Part shown: positions 42,305-50,005 of the stretch, piece by piece
How positions within the stretch are numbered: the first letter of the stretch is position 1
Layout of the letters: the number at the start of each line of letters is the position of its first letter
NCBI RefSeq assembly: GCF_018614415.1
Contig: NZ_JAGGOO010000102.1
Coordinates: 1 to 53,251, forward strand
Length of the DNA stretch: 53,251 nt
Origin: Streptomyces sp. ISL-12
GTDB lineage: Bacteria > Actinomycetota > Actinomycetes > Streptomycetales > Streptomycetaceae
Direction of reading: 5' to 3'
Notes under the pieces: generated by a model
Seen by the model: only the letters and a program-made list of their open reading frames with translations
Databases searched by the model: none
What the model was told of the DNA's origin: nothing
Program-made: the position numbers and the translations under genes

Positions 42305-42517
42305 TCAGCCGACGCTAGGAGCAGTGTCGGACACCTCGAGGCGGCAGGGACGGAGCCCCGTGTGCGCCGTCCCGTGCCTGGCCAGCCGTACGGGCGTCCT
42401 GGCGTGGATCTACGGGTTTGCTCCGTCGGTCCGTTAACACTTGGCGACGGGCCTTCTGGGCACCATTCGCAATACGTACTCTGGCCACAATGCTCCGATC
42501 AGCGAGGGGAAGCCGAC

Positions 42518-43747
42518 GTGAATGAGAGCGTTATGCTGGGGGACCGGCTCCGGGTGGCACGCAAGACGCGGGGACTGTCCGCCGCGCAACTTGCCCAGCG
42601 GGTCGCGGTCTCCCCCAGCCTGGTGCAGAAGCTGGAGTCCGGCGCGCGGAAGGCGACGCCGAGCCTGATTCTCGCGCTGTCGAGGGCCCTGCACTTCGGC
42701 CCCGAGGTGCTGACCGGTCAGCCGTACTACGGGGACCCCGAGGCGGAGGACGGCGTGCACGCCGTCATTCCGGAGCTGAGGCGCATCCTGCTGTGCTTCG
42801 ACACCCCAGATGAGTTGGAGTCGCGCCCACGCGCTCTGCCGGTCCTGGCCTCCGAGGTGGACCAGATCGCAGCTCTCCGGCGTGATGCCCGGTACGTGCC
42901 GATGGGGCCGCTGCTCCCTCCGGTGATCACAGAACTGACCCACGTTGCTCTCAGCGCGCGTGGCGATGAACAGCAGAAGGCGTTCTGGCATCTTGCCCGC
43001 GCGTACCGTGCGGTCAACAGCCTGGCCCACAAGATGGGGCACCACGACCTCGGCAATACGGCCTTGGAGAGGGTGCGGTGGGCAGCCGACCGCAGTGGCG
43101 ATCCGCTCATGCAATTCACGGCCGGGTTCCTGGTCGCGGGGTCGATGCTGCGGCAGGGAGCTACCGAGTCGGCTCGTCGCAAGCTCAAGGGTCTGCGGCA
43201 CGAGTTGGAGCGGGCCCAGCCGGAGCACTCATACACCGACGACGCGCTCGCGGTCGACGGGGCACTGCTGCTGAAGCTGGCGGTCGTGGAATCGCGGGAC
43301 AACAACCCCGATGCAGCGGAAGAGTTCCTACGCGAAGCAGAGCAGGTCGCGCTGATGGCCGGCAACCGGGACAGCCTGGCCTACGAGATGAGCTTCGGCC
43401 CCACAAACATCAAGATCCACTCGGTGCATACGTTGATCGACACCGGCGACAGCGAGCAGGCCCTTGCCCGGCTCGCTGAATGGGGACAGGGCGGAGCGGC
43501 ATGGGCGCCGCCTGCCTCCACGGTGGGTGAGCGATCCAGTCACCATCACATCGACGTCGCCTCCGCACGCCTGGCGGAAGGTGACCGCTGCGGAGCGTTC
43601 GCAGAGCTGAAGCGAGCCCGGAAGATCGCGCCGAATCACACGCGATTCCACCCATCCGTGCGCGAAACGCTCGGCTCGCTGCTACGCATGGACACGCACC
43701 CGTCAGCCGAGTTGTCCGCGTTCGGCACCTGGGCCGGAGTCGCATAG
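42518..43747 (+). CDS. XRE-family regulator with TPR-like sensor domain
   Basis: 409 residues. GTG 42518 follows GAGGGGA (8 bases). Residues 7-70 are a Cro/C1 helix-turn-helix (LGDRLRVARKTRGLSAAQLAQRVAVSPSLVQKLESGARKATPSLILALSRAL). The rest is helical with TPR-like repeats (WHLARAYRAVNSLAHKMGHHDLGNTALERVRWAADRSGDPLMQFTAGFLVAGS, AEEFLREAEQVALMAGN), typical of Streptomyces regulators that sense a peptide or small ligand. It is the first gene of the accessory cluster, probably controlling it. Confidence 0.88.
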   Translation: MNESVMLGDRLRVARKTRGLSAAQLAQRVAVSPSLVQKLESGARKATPSLILALSRALHFGPEVLTGQPYYGDPEAEDGVHAVIPELRRILLCFDTPDELESRPRALPVLASEVDQIAALRRDARYVPMGPLLPPVITELTHVALSARGDEQQKAFWHLARAYRAVNSLAHKMGHHDLGNTALERVRWAADRSGDPLMQFTAGFLVAGSMLRQGATESARRKLKGLRHELERAQPEHSYTDDALAVDGALLLKLAVVESRDNNPDAAEEFLREAEQVALMAGNRDSLAYEMSFGPTNIKIHSVHTLIDTGDSEQALARLAEWGQGGAAWAPPASTVGERSSHHHIDVASARLAEGDRCGAFAELKRARKIAPNHTRFHPSVRETLGSLLRMDTHPSAELSAFGTWAGVA

Positions 43748-43789
43748 CACAACTCCCTTTACTCTCACGGGACTTGGCCTGAATTGGGT

Positions 43790-43806
43790 GCGGACAGTTT
43801 GTCCGC
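43790..43806. promoter_or_regulatory. Perfect inverted repeat, candidate operator
   Basis: GCGGACA-GTT-TGTCCGC lies 60 bp upstream of the next start and 43 bp after the regulator stop. A dyad of this size next to an XRE regulator is a likely operator. Confidence 0.55.
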
Positions 43807-43833
43807 GCACACCCGCCTCCAGAGTGGAATGGT

Positions 43834-43857
43834 CCTCTCACACTCAGTTGTGAGGGG
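43834..43857 (+). promoter_or_regulatory. Hairpin that sequesters the ribosome binding site of the next gene
   Basis: CCTCTCACA pairs with TGTGAGGGG (9 bp, one G-U) around CTCAGT. The GAGGGGG Shine-Dalgarno of the gene starting at 43867 lies in the 3' arm, so the fold would block translation until disrupted. Confidence 0.55.
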
Positions 43858-43866
43858 GCCTTTCCT

Positions 43867-44286
43867 ATGTCGGACGCGATCCCGACCACTCGACTGCCAA
43901 GGTGGATGCCTCTCGGCAGCGAGCCGGAGTTGTGTCCCGCCGGCACGTGGTGGGACGCCATCCGTGCGCCCGAGCACGTGGGCCGCAGGGCCGTAGAGCT
44001 CATCGAGGAGCAGGGGCTGCCTGTCGGGTCCGTCGTCCTCGACGACGGCGGCCGTGAGCCGCGCATGTACTTCCTGACGCCGGTCGGCACCGCTGAACGG
44101 TGGGAGGAACAGGGCACTGTCGCGTTGGGACCGTCCTGCCACGTTCTCCTCCCCTCGGCGAAGCGGACGTCCGGCCCCGGACTCCACTGGCACCGGCTGC
44201 CCACCGGCCCCCGTGCCGTGATCTCACCTGACGGGCTTCACCGCGCCCTGATCAAGGCGCGCCGGGAACGCGAAGGCCCCCATTAG
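43867..44286 (+). CDS. Small conserved actinobacterial protein next to the XRE regulator
   Basis: 139 residues. The pattern (CPAGTWWDAIRAPEHVGRRAVELIEEQGLPVGSVVLDDGGREPRMYFLTPVGTAERWEEQGTVALGPSCHVLLPS, then GLHWHRLPTGPRAVISPDGLHRAL) resembles the small proteins that accompany Streptomyces XRE regulators and recall a primase/polymerase N-terminal fold. ATG 43867 has the GAGGGGG site 7 bases upstream, inside a hairpin. Function unknown. Confidence 0.75.
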   Translation: MSDAIPTTRLPRWMPLGSEPELCPAGTWWDAIRAPEHVGRRAVELIEEQGLPVGSVVLDDGGREPRMYFLTPVGTAERWEEQGTVALGPSCHVLLPSAKRTSGPGLHWHRLPTGPRAVISPDGLHRALIKARREREGPH

Positions 44287-44290
44287 GACT

Positions 44291-44372
44291 CGCTCTGCGG
44301 CCTGAACTCCTCCCCCGTGGGAGCTGCCGCAGAGCGGCTAGACGCCGCCCCACCCACTCCCCGTGGGGCGGC
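44291..44372. terminator. Two adjacent hairpins
   Basis: CGCTCTGCGGC / GCCGCAGAGCG (44291-44336, 11-bp stem) followed by GCCGCCCCAC / GTGGGGCGGC (44344-44372, 10-bp stem). Probably terminates the upstream transcript and sets off the radical SAM operon as a separate unit. Confidence 0.65.
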
Positions 44373-44438
44373 CCCCGCCGGACCCCGGCGGATGCAAGTG
44401 ATTGTTCCAGCACGTCCGACACACAGAGAGGATCAACT

Positions 44439-44798
44439 GTGCCTCAGCCCAGGCGAGAGAAGAAGGACCACCTGATCTACGCGGACGTCGTGGACTCCAA
44501 GTCCAAGGCGGGCGTCTGGATGGGTGAGCGGGCCTCCTTCCAGGAGAAGCAGGGCCGCATCATCGACGCGCTCAAGGAGCAGACCGACTGGGTCGAGCTG
44601 AAGGACGCGATCATGGTCATCGGCACCGACCCGGCCGGCATCACGGTCATCGCCCCCAACCCGACCCTGCCCGGCGTGATCGTCCTCGCCGACGGTGGCT
44701 CGCCGGCCACCTCCGCGAAGCTCCAGGCCACCGCCGAGGAAAAGGTCCGCGAGGTCATGGCCGAGCTCGGCATCGCCGAAGAGGAAACGGCGGCCTGA
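44439..44798 (+). CDS. 119-residue protein of unknown family, candidate substrate or partner of the radical SAM enzymes
   Basis: GTG 44439 follows AGAGAGG (7 bases). The product has a basic start (PQPRREKKDHLIYADVVDSK), a middle alpha/beta-looking stretch (DALKEQTDWVELKDAIMVIGTDPAGITVIAP, LPGVIVLADGGSP) and an acidic helical end (KVREVMAELGIAEEETAA). It has no Cys. The stop is 5 bp before the first radical SAM gene. Small proteins directly before radical SAM/SPASM genes are often precursor peptides, but this one lacks a clear leader/core boundary; it may instead be a scaffold or regulator. Confidence 0.7.
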   Translation: MPQPRREKKDHLIYADVVDSKSKAGVWMGERASFQEKQGRIIDALKEQTDWVELKDAIMVIGTDPAGITVIAPNPTLPGVIVLADGGSPATSAKLQATAEEKVREVMAELGIAEEETAA

Positions 44799-44803
44799 CC
44801 AAC

Positions 44804-46105
44804 ATGGCCGTCCCCCGGATGCTGTGGGGGAAGTACTTCCAGTACGAGCGGGACGGGGAAGCAGTTCTCCTCGACCCGGTCGGGCTGGACAGTGTGTTCA
44901 TCGACTCCGGCGAGGTCCACGACCTCGCCGGGGTCCCCCCGACCGCGACTCATGAAGCCCTCGCAGGGCTCGGCTTCACCTCCGACGGCCCCCTGGCCGA
45001 CCGGCGAGAAGCACTCCGTAACCGTCTTCGACTCCTTGGGCTCGACGCCACACCTGACCGCATCAGTGGTCTGCGCGTAGTGCTCACCGACCGCTGCAAC
45101 ATGACCTGCACTTACTGCTTCGTCGATACGAACACCGGCAAGCCGGACATGACGAAGGAGGAGCTGTCGGAGGGCCTGGAGTTCCTGTTCGAGCAGAACG
45201 CCGGCCAGGAAGAGGTGTCCATCCAGTGGTTCGGCGGCGAGCCGACGATCCGCTTCGACCTCATGCAGTACGGCGACCGGCTCGCAGATACCCTCGCCGA
45301 CCGATACGACGTTGCAAGGGTCCGGCGCACGGTCGTCACCAACGGGGCCCGTCTGACCGACGAAGCCCTCGCCCACTTCGTCGCGTACGAGTACGGGGTC
45401 GGCATCTCCATCGACGGCCCCCCGGGCATCAATTCCGCCCACCGCCTTCTGCTCGGCGGACAGCCCGCAGACGACCGCATTCGCCGCAACGTCGCCCGAT
45501 TCATCGAGGCGGAGGGGCTGCACGTGGGCTGCAACCTCACCCCGACGGCCGCGAACATCGGGCGCTTGGCCGAGACTGTCCGGTGGATCATCGATGACCT
45601 CGGGCTGAAGTTCATCTACGTCAACACTCCCATCCCGACTGCTGGCCGCTGGCAGGTAAAGGGCGCCGACCTGGCTCAGGAGCTGTACGAGGCGCGCCTG
45701 GCCGCCCTGGGTCGCGGCGGAATGCTGTTCTCTGTCCTCGACCGCGCCTTCCAGGCCCTCGACACCCGTCGGCCGATGCTGTTCGACCACATGCAGGGGG
45801 ACCGCAGTCTGAACGCCGCCCTGCTGCCCGGCAACCGGGTCAGCCTGTGCGACATCAACTTCACCGAGCCGTCATTCCTGCACACCCTAGACGAGTTGCG
45901 TGCCGATCCAGGACGACTGGCTGGTGTGGCGAAGAACGTCGCGCCCATCCCCGAGTGCGGGAACTGCCCGGCGCTCGCCATCTGCGGCGGCCCCTCCCGC
46001 AACGAGCAGGCCCTCGTCGGAGGCAGCAGCCCTGATCCCGAGATGTGCGCGTTCTACACGAGCACCGTGGAGATCGCCGTGTGGGACAACACGGGGGTGC
46101 AATGA
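44804..46105 (+). CDS. Radical SAM enzyme with SPASM-type auxiliary cluster region
   Basis: 433 residues. CX3CX2C at 98-105 (RCNMTCTYCF) binds the SAM [4Fe-4S] cluster; GGEP follows at 144-147. The C-terminal part has C349, then CGNCPALAICGG (385, 388, 394) and C415, an auxiliary-cluster set as in SPASM maturases that modify peptides or proteins. The first ~90 residues are a separate domain (YFQYERDGEAVLLDPVGLDSVFID) that may bind the substrate. ATG 44804 is close behind the 119-residue gene; the stop overlaps the second radical SAM gene by ATGA. Confidence 0.92.
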   Translation: MAVPRMLWGKYFQYERDGEAVLLDPVGLDSVFIDSGEVHDLAGVPPTATHEALAGLGFTSDGPLADRREALRNRLRLLGLDATPDRISGLRVVLTDRCNMTCTYCFVDTNTGKPDMTKEELSEGLEFLFEQNAGQEEVSIQWFGGEPTIRFDLMQYGDRLADTLADRYDVARVRRTVVTNGARLTDEALAHFVAYEYGVGISIDGPPGINSAHRLLLGGQPADDRIRRNVARFIEAEGLHVGCNLTPTAANIGRLAETVRWIIDDLGLKFIYVNTPIPTAGRWQVKGADLAQELYEARLAALGRGGMLFSVLDRAFQALDTRRPMLFDHMQGDRSLNAALLPGNRVSLCDINFTEPSFLHTLDELRADPGRLAGVAKNVAPIPECGNCPALAICGGPSRNEQALVGGSSPDPEMCAFYTSTVEIAVWDNTGVQ

Positions 46106-47007
46106 GCGTCCAAGTCCGTACGGCGCTGGTCTCCACGGCCGGGCACTGCAAGGTGGCCTGCGGCTTCTGCTTCCGCGCTGACCGTGCTCACGGCTTCCTC
46201 GACACCGCGACGTACACACGCACGCTGTCGCGGCTGCGGGAAGCCGGCGTGGAGGGCGTATGTCTGACGGGTGGCGAGCCCACCCATCATCCGCAGCTCA
46301 GGCAACTTGTACGGCTGGCGCACCAGTTCGGCATGTCGGTGTCGATGGTGACCTCGGCTCGCTCCGTGGCCGAGGTCATCGCCCTCTCCCACGTGACCCA
46401 CCTACTGAGCAACGTGACCGTGTCCGCCGACTCACAAGGCGCGATGCTGCTGGGACGCACCACCCGCACAGCGGCCTCGGGCATCGCCACGCTACGCGCC
46501 ATCAGCACCGAGACGAAGATCCTCCACGTCACCTGCTGGGGCCTGAGCGACGATGAGGGCCAGGAGCTGGCCGACCTCGTGTCCGAGGCAGGCGTGGAGG
46601 TCCAGTTCAGCCCCGTCGTCCTCGACGAACGCGCCTTGCGCCGGGACGGCAAGTCGGTCCAGGACTATCTGGTGCAGCAGCATTTGGACGCCGACGTGCT
46701 GAGCCGTTACTTCAACCTGTCCGATCGGTACCGGGCCTACCTCGGCGAACTTCGGGACCTGCAACTGCCGCCGACGGGGGGCGAGCGGTGGTCGTGCCGC
46801 TCGGCGACCGCGTACGTGTCAGCGGACGGTCACATACGGCGCTGTCCCTACGGCCAGGCATCAGTCAGCGTCCATGCGCCTCGGGCCAGCATCAGACAGT
46901 TCCTGGCCGATCCGGCGCAGGACCGCGTGACCCCGGACTGCGCTGCCATCTGCCGATCCTCCGCCGCATCCGACGATCGCGCGGCGTCGTGCGCCGCGCC
47001 GGCGTGA
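46102..47007 (+). CDS. Second radical SAM enzyme
   Basis: 301 residues. CX3CX2C at 16-23 (GHCKVACGFCF) and GGEP at 57-60 (VCLTGGEPTHH). The core is a compact radical SAM barrel. The C-terminal region has C232, C248, C280, C284 and C297 in a possible single auxiliary cluster. It is translationally coupled to the first radical SAM gene (ATGA). Two radical SAM enzymes in tandem suggest sequential modifications of one substrate. Substrate unknown. Confidence 0.9.
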   Translation: MSVQVRTALVSTAGHCKVACGFCFRADRAHGFLDTATYTRTLSRLREAGVEGVCLTGGEPTHHPQLRQLVRLAHQFGMSVSMVTSARSVAEVIALSHVTHLLSNVTVSADSQGAMLLGRTTRTAASGIATLRAISTETKILHVTCWGLSDDEGQELADLVSEAGVEVQFSPVVLDERALRRDGKSVQDYLVQQHLDADVLSRYFNLSDRYRAYLGELRDLQLPPTGGERWSCRSATAYVSADGHIRRCPYGQASVSVHAPRASIRQFLADPAQDRVTPDCAAICRSSAASDDRAASCAAPA

Positions 47008-47029
47008 GCGGCGCTACGTACACGACTCC

Positions 47030-47812
47030 ATGGACCGCCCTATGACGATCACGACACCGGACGACTTCGCACATCGGTGGCGGCAGCCACCGAACTTCTC
47101 TCTGGAGGTCGCCTTCGACTACACGTTTCTGCCCGCCATCGACGTCCTCGACCACATCCGCCAGGACGCGGAAGTGCGCTTCACGATCCTCGGGGACGAC
47201 GATTGGCAGGTGCGCATGGACCGCACCGCCGCCTTCCGCACTGCCCCGCTCGAAGAGATCGTCACGTGGCCGTTCCGGCTGGTGCACTTCAACCTCAGCC
47301 GCTTCTACAACGACCTTCTGCACGGCTTCCAGGACGAGGTGATGATCCCCTGGCGCACCCATTTGTCCGCCCGGGGTTTTACCTGGCAGCGCCTGGCTCC
47401 GATCCTCTTCCTGTCCACCGAAGGGGCGTCCTCGACGTACCACAACGACAACTCCCACGGCCTGGTCTGGCAGGTGCATGGCGGCAAGACGTTCCACAGC
47501 TACCTCGCCCCCGACAAGCACCTCTCGGCCGATGCCGCGGTGATCGGCGAGACGACGGGTGAAGAGCCGCCCGAGCATGACGCGGCCGACCGCCAGTCGG
47601 TCGTCATGCAGCCCGGCGACCAGTTGTGGAGCCATGCCCTGACCCCCCACTGGGTCACCACCGAGTCGTCGCTCGCCATGAGCGTCACCCTCTCCCACGG
47701 CGGCCTGTGCCACCAGGGCCGCTTCTCCGAGCGGGAGTTGGCACTGCGGGCCTACTGGGACAAGAACCCTGCCGAGGCGTGGACGCATGACCTGCGCAGC
47801 GTCCGCTACTGA
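47030..47812 (+). CDS. JmjC/cupin-like Fe(II)/2-oxoglutarate dioxygenase
   Basis: 260 residues. HxD metal-binding motif H138-N-D140 (STYHNDNSHGLVWQVHGGKTFH) with a distal His at 207 (SHALTPHWVTT; H202 is the alternative), and K153 as a possible 2-oxoglutarate ligand. This is the JmjC/FIH-type hydroxylase layout. It may hydroxylate an Asp, Asn, His or Lys side chain, or a free amino acid. ATG 47030 or 47042; no strong binding site. It ends at a hairpin that separates it from the convergent tRNA synthetase gene. Confidence 0.85.
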   Translation: MDRPMTITTPDDFAHRWRQPPNFSLEVAFDYTFLPAIDVLDHIRQDAEVRFTILGDDDWQVRMDRTAAFRTAPLEEIVTWPFRLVHFNLSRFYNDLLHGFQDEVMIPWRTHLSARGFTWQRLAPILFLSTEGASSTYHNDNSHGLVWQVHGGKTFHSYLAPDKHLSADAAVIGETTGEEPPEHDAADRQSVVMQPGDQLWSHALTPHWVTTESSLAMSVTLSHGGLCHQGRFSERELALRAYWDKNPAEAWTHDLRSVRY

Positions 47813-47816
47813 GACC

Positions 47817-47857
47817 GCGTCCCACGACACGAGGCATCGGCCCGTGTCGTGGGACGC
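47817..47857. terminator. Strong bidirectional hairpin between the dioxygenase and AspRS genes
   Basis: GCGTCCCACGACACG pairs with CGTGTCGTGGGACGC, a perfect 15-bp stem, placed between convergent genes. Confidence 0.8.
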
Positions 47858-47870
47858 GCCCATCAGCCGG

Positions 47871-49181
47871 TTACGGCGTGAGACGGTTCGGTCCGCGGAA
47901 GAGGAAGGTGGCCTCGCGGATCGACTCCAGACCGAGGAGCACCATCAGCACCCGACCGAGGCCCATGCCCAGGCCACCGTGCGGCGGGCAGCCGTACCGG
48001 AACGCGTTCAGGTAGTCCTGCAACGGCTCTGGGCTCATACCCTTCTCGGCGGCCTGCTTCAGCAGCACGTCATACCGGTGCTCGCGCTGCGCGCCCGTGG
48101 TGACCTCCAGCCCCTTCCACAGCAGGTCGAAGCTCAGAGTCACGCTCGGGTCGTCGGCCGGCCGCATGTGGTAGAAGGGCCGGATGCTCACCGGGTAGTG
48201 CGTGATGAACACGAACTCGTGCCCGGTGGCCTCCTGGATGTGGGCGCTGATGCTTCGCTCACCCTCCGGGTCCAGGTCCTCCTTGATCCCTTCCGGGTCC
48301 CAGCCTCCCTTGCGCAAAATTTCGTGCGCCTCGGCCATGGTGATGCGAGGGAAGGGCGTCGTCGGGACGGTGATCTCCACACCGAAGTGCTCTCGGATGG
48401 CCTCACCGTGGGAGTCGGCGACCTTCGCGATCGCGTGGGCGAGCATCTGCTCCTCGAACGCCATGACGTCCTCGACGCCGTCGATCCAGGCGAGCTCGAC
48501 GTCGACGCCGGTGAACTCGGTGGCGTGCCTGGAGGTGAACGACGGCTCGGCACGGAAGACGGGGCCGATCTCGAAGACCTTCTCGATGCCGGCCGAGATC
48601 GCCATCTGCTTGTAGAACTGCGGCGACTGCGCCAGGAAGGCGCTGCGGCCGAAGTAGCCGAGCTTGAAGACCTCCGCTCCGGATTCCGAGGCCGTTCCCA
48701 TGAGCTTGGGGGTGTGCATCTCCGTGGCGCCCTGCGCGTAGGCGTACTCGCGCATCCCCTGTTCCAGGGTGGTCTGCACGGCGAACATCAGATGTGTGGC
48801 GGTCCGACGGCGCACGTCCAGGAAGCGCCAGTCCAACCGATGCTCAATGCCGGTGTGCTCGTCGATCGGCAGCGGCGTGGCGGCCAGGTTCAGGACCTCG
48901 ACCGACTCAGGGACGAGCTCCAGGCCGCCGAGCTTGACCTGCTCGGCGTCGACCACACGTCCGGTGATCTTGACTGCGGACTCAGGGGTGAGTGCTTCGA
49001 GCTGGGCCTCAAGCGGCCCGTCGTCACGCTTGTGGGTCACCTGCACCATGCCGGTGCTGTCCCGAACGATGACGAACTGCATCTTGCGCTGCAGGCGCAG
49101 GGTGTTTACCCACCCGCAGACGGTGACGGTACGGCCGACGTGTTCTCGCAGGTCAGAGACGTGTACGCGGCTGTGGATCAT
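47871..49181 (-). CDS. Archaeal-type aspartyl (aspartyl/asparaginyl)-tRNA synthetase
   Basis: 436 residues. N-terminal OB-fold anticodon-binding domain (~1-100, VTVCGWVNTLRLQRKMQFVIVRDSTGMVQVTH), then the class II catalytic domain with GPVFRAEPSFTSRHATEFTGVDVE (motif 2) and GLGMGLGRVLMVLLGLESIREATF (motif 3, usual GLERL changed to GLGRV). It lacks the ~150-residue GAD insertion of bacterial AspRS, so it is the short archaeal/eukaryotic form (AspRS2, often non-discriminating). Housekeeping AspRS is expected elsewhere. ATG 49181 has GGAGG 7 bases upstream. Its position in a biosynthetic cluster suggests self-resistance. A T-box-like leader precedes it. Confidence 0.9.
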   Translation of the reverse strand: MIHSRVHVSDLREHVGRTVTVCGWVNTLRLQRKMQFVIVRDSTGMVQVTHKRDDGPLEAQLEALTPESAVKITGRVVDAEQVKLGGLELVPESVEVLNLAATPLPIDEHTGIEHRLDWRFLDVRRRTATHLMFAVQTTLEQGMREYAYAQGATEMHTPKLMGTASESGAEVFKLGYFGRSAFLAQSPQFYKQMAISAGIEKVFEIGPVFRAEPSFTSRHATEFTGVDVELAWIDGVEDVMAFEEQMLAHAIAKVADSHGEAIREHFGVEITVPTTPFPRITMAEAHEILRKGGWDPEGIKEDLDPEGERSISAHIQEATGHEFVFITHYPVSIRPFYHMRPADDPSVTLSFDLLWKGLEVTTGAQREHRYDVLLKQAAEKGMSPEPLQDYLNAFRYGCPPHGGLGMGLGRVLMVLLGLESIREATFLFRGPNRLTP

Positions 49182-49495
49182 TTCGGTCCTCCGAAGGACG
49201 TCGTCATGATCCCTTGGGAGTGCGGGCGAGAAGGGCAACTCGCGGTGCCACCGCACTTTCGCCGCCACATGGTGGCGGCCTCATTCGGGCCCGATGACGG
49301 GGGCCAACCGGCGGGGCATTGGACCACCAAAAGGGGTCGTTCCTCCCCGCGCTCAGGAGGGTCTTCGCCTCGGGGCGCGAGGCCGCCTTTCCAGCTTCCG
49401 GCGGCTCTCTCGGCTCGCGTGATCCCGGGCTACTCGTCTCCATCAACGCGTTGCCCAGCAGGATACGGATCTCACGGGCACCGCCGCAATCAAGA
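49182..49495 (-). promoter_or_regulatory. T-box riboswitch-like leader of the AspRS gene
   Basis: The minus-strand leader has the conserved T-box sequence GCGGTGGCACCGCGAG (49254-49239), whose TGGC bulge would pair with the GCCA end of tRNA-Asp or tRNA-Asn. Upstream lie an AGTA box (49434-49431), an AGAGAGCC segment (49410-49403) and an adjacent GGAAGCTGGAAAGGC stretch, as in T-box stem I. GAC (49363-49361), an Asp codon, is a candidate specifier. Downstream, the binding site GGAGGA can pair with GTCC in a small hairpin, so control may be translational. It should sense uncharged tRNA. Confidence 0.7.
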
Positions 49496-49522
49496 ACACA
49501 CTTTTGGACGGGAGGGACGGCT

Positions 49523-50005
49523 GTGAGCGTGCCCGTGCGACGGGCGGTGGCCGCCGACGCCGGGGAGCTGGCCCGCCTGCGCCAGCTATCGCTGACTTGC
49601 CCGGCGGTGCCTTGGACCAGGCCCCGGGATGTACCGGACGGACCGTGGGTCCAGGAGTGCCAGCAGGTGTTCGCTGCCTTGCTCCATGGCCCGGACACGG
49701 TCGCCGCGTTCGTGGTGGATGCGACCCCGGGCCGCGTGGCGTCCTGTGCGGTGGGGTTTCTTCTACCCCGGCTTCCTGGGCCAGGGAGCAGCAAGCCGTT
49801 CAACGGTGACATCAGCACCGTCGCCACCGATCCAGAGTTCCGCAGGCGGGGCTACGCCCGGGCAGTGGTGACGGCCCTCATGGACTGGATGGCCGTGCGC
49901 GGCTGCAAGCGCATCAGCCTCTCGGCCAGCCCAGAGGGAGAGCCGCTGTATACGTCGCTCGGGTTCGTGTATGACGAACCTCGGATGACCTGGCGGGTCC
50001 AGTGA
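49523..50005 (+). CDS. GNAT-family N-acetyltransferase
   Basis: 160 residues. GTG 49523 has GGGAGGGACGGCT upstream. Motif A (STVATDPEFRRRGYARAVVTALMDWM) is clear; the C-terminal SLSASPEGEPLYTSLGFVYDEPRMTWRV is the usual GNAT end. It probably acetylates an amino group using acetyl-CoA. It overlaps the next gene by GTGA and is divergent from the AspRS. The cluster's product is a candidate substrate, as in self-protection by N-acetylation (for example MccE against microcin C). Confidence 0.88.
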   Translation: MSVPVRRAVAADAGELARLRQLSLTCPAVPWTRPRDVPDGPWVQECQQVFAALLHGPDTVAAFVVDATPGRVASCAVGFLLPRLPGPGSSKPFNGDISTVATDPEFRRRGYARAVVTALMDWMAVRGCKRISLSASPEGEPLYTSLGFVYDEPRMTWRVQ

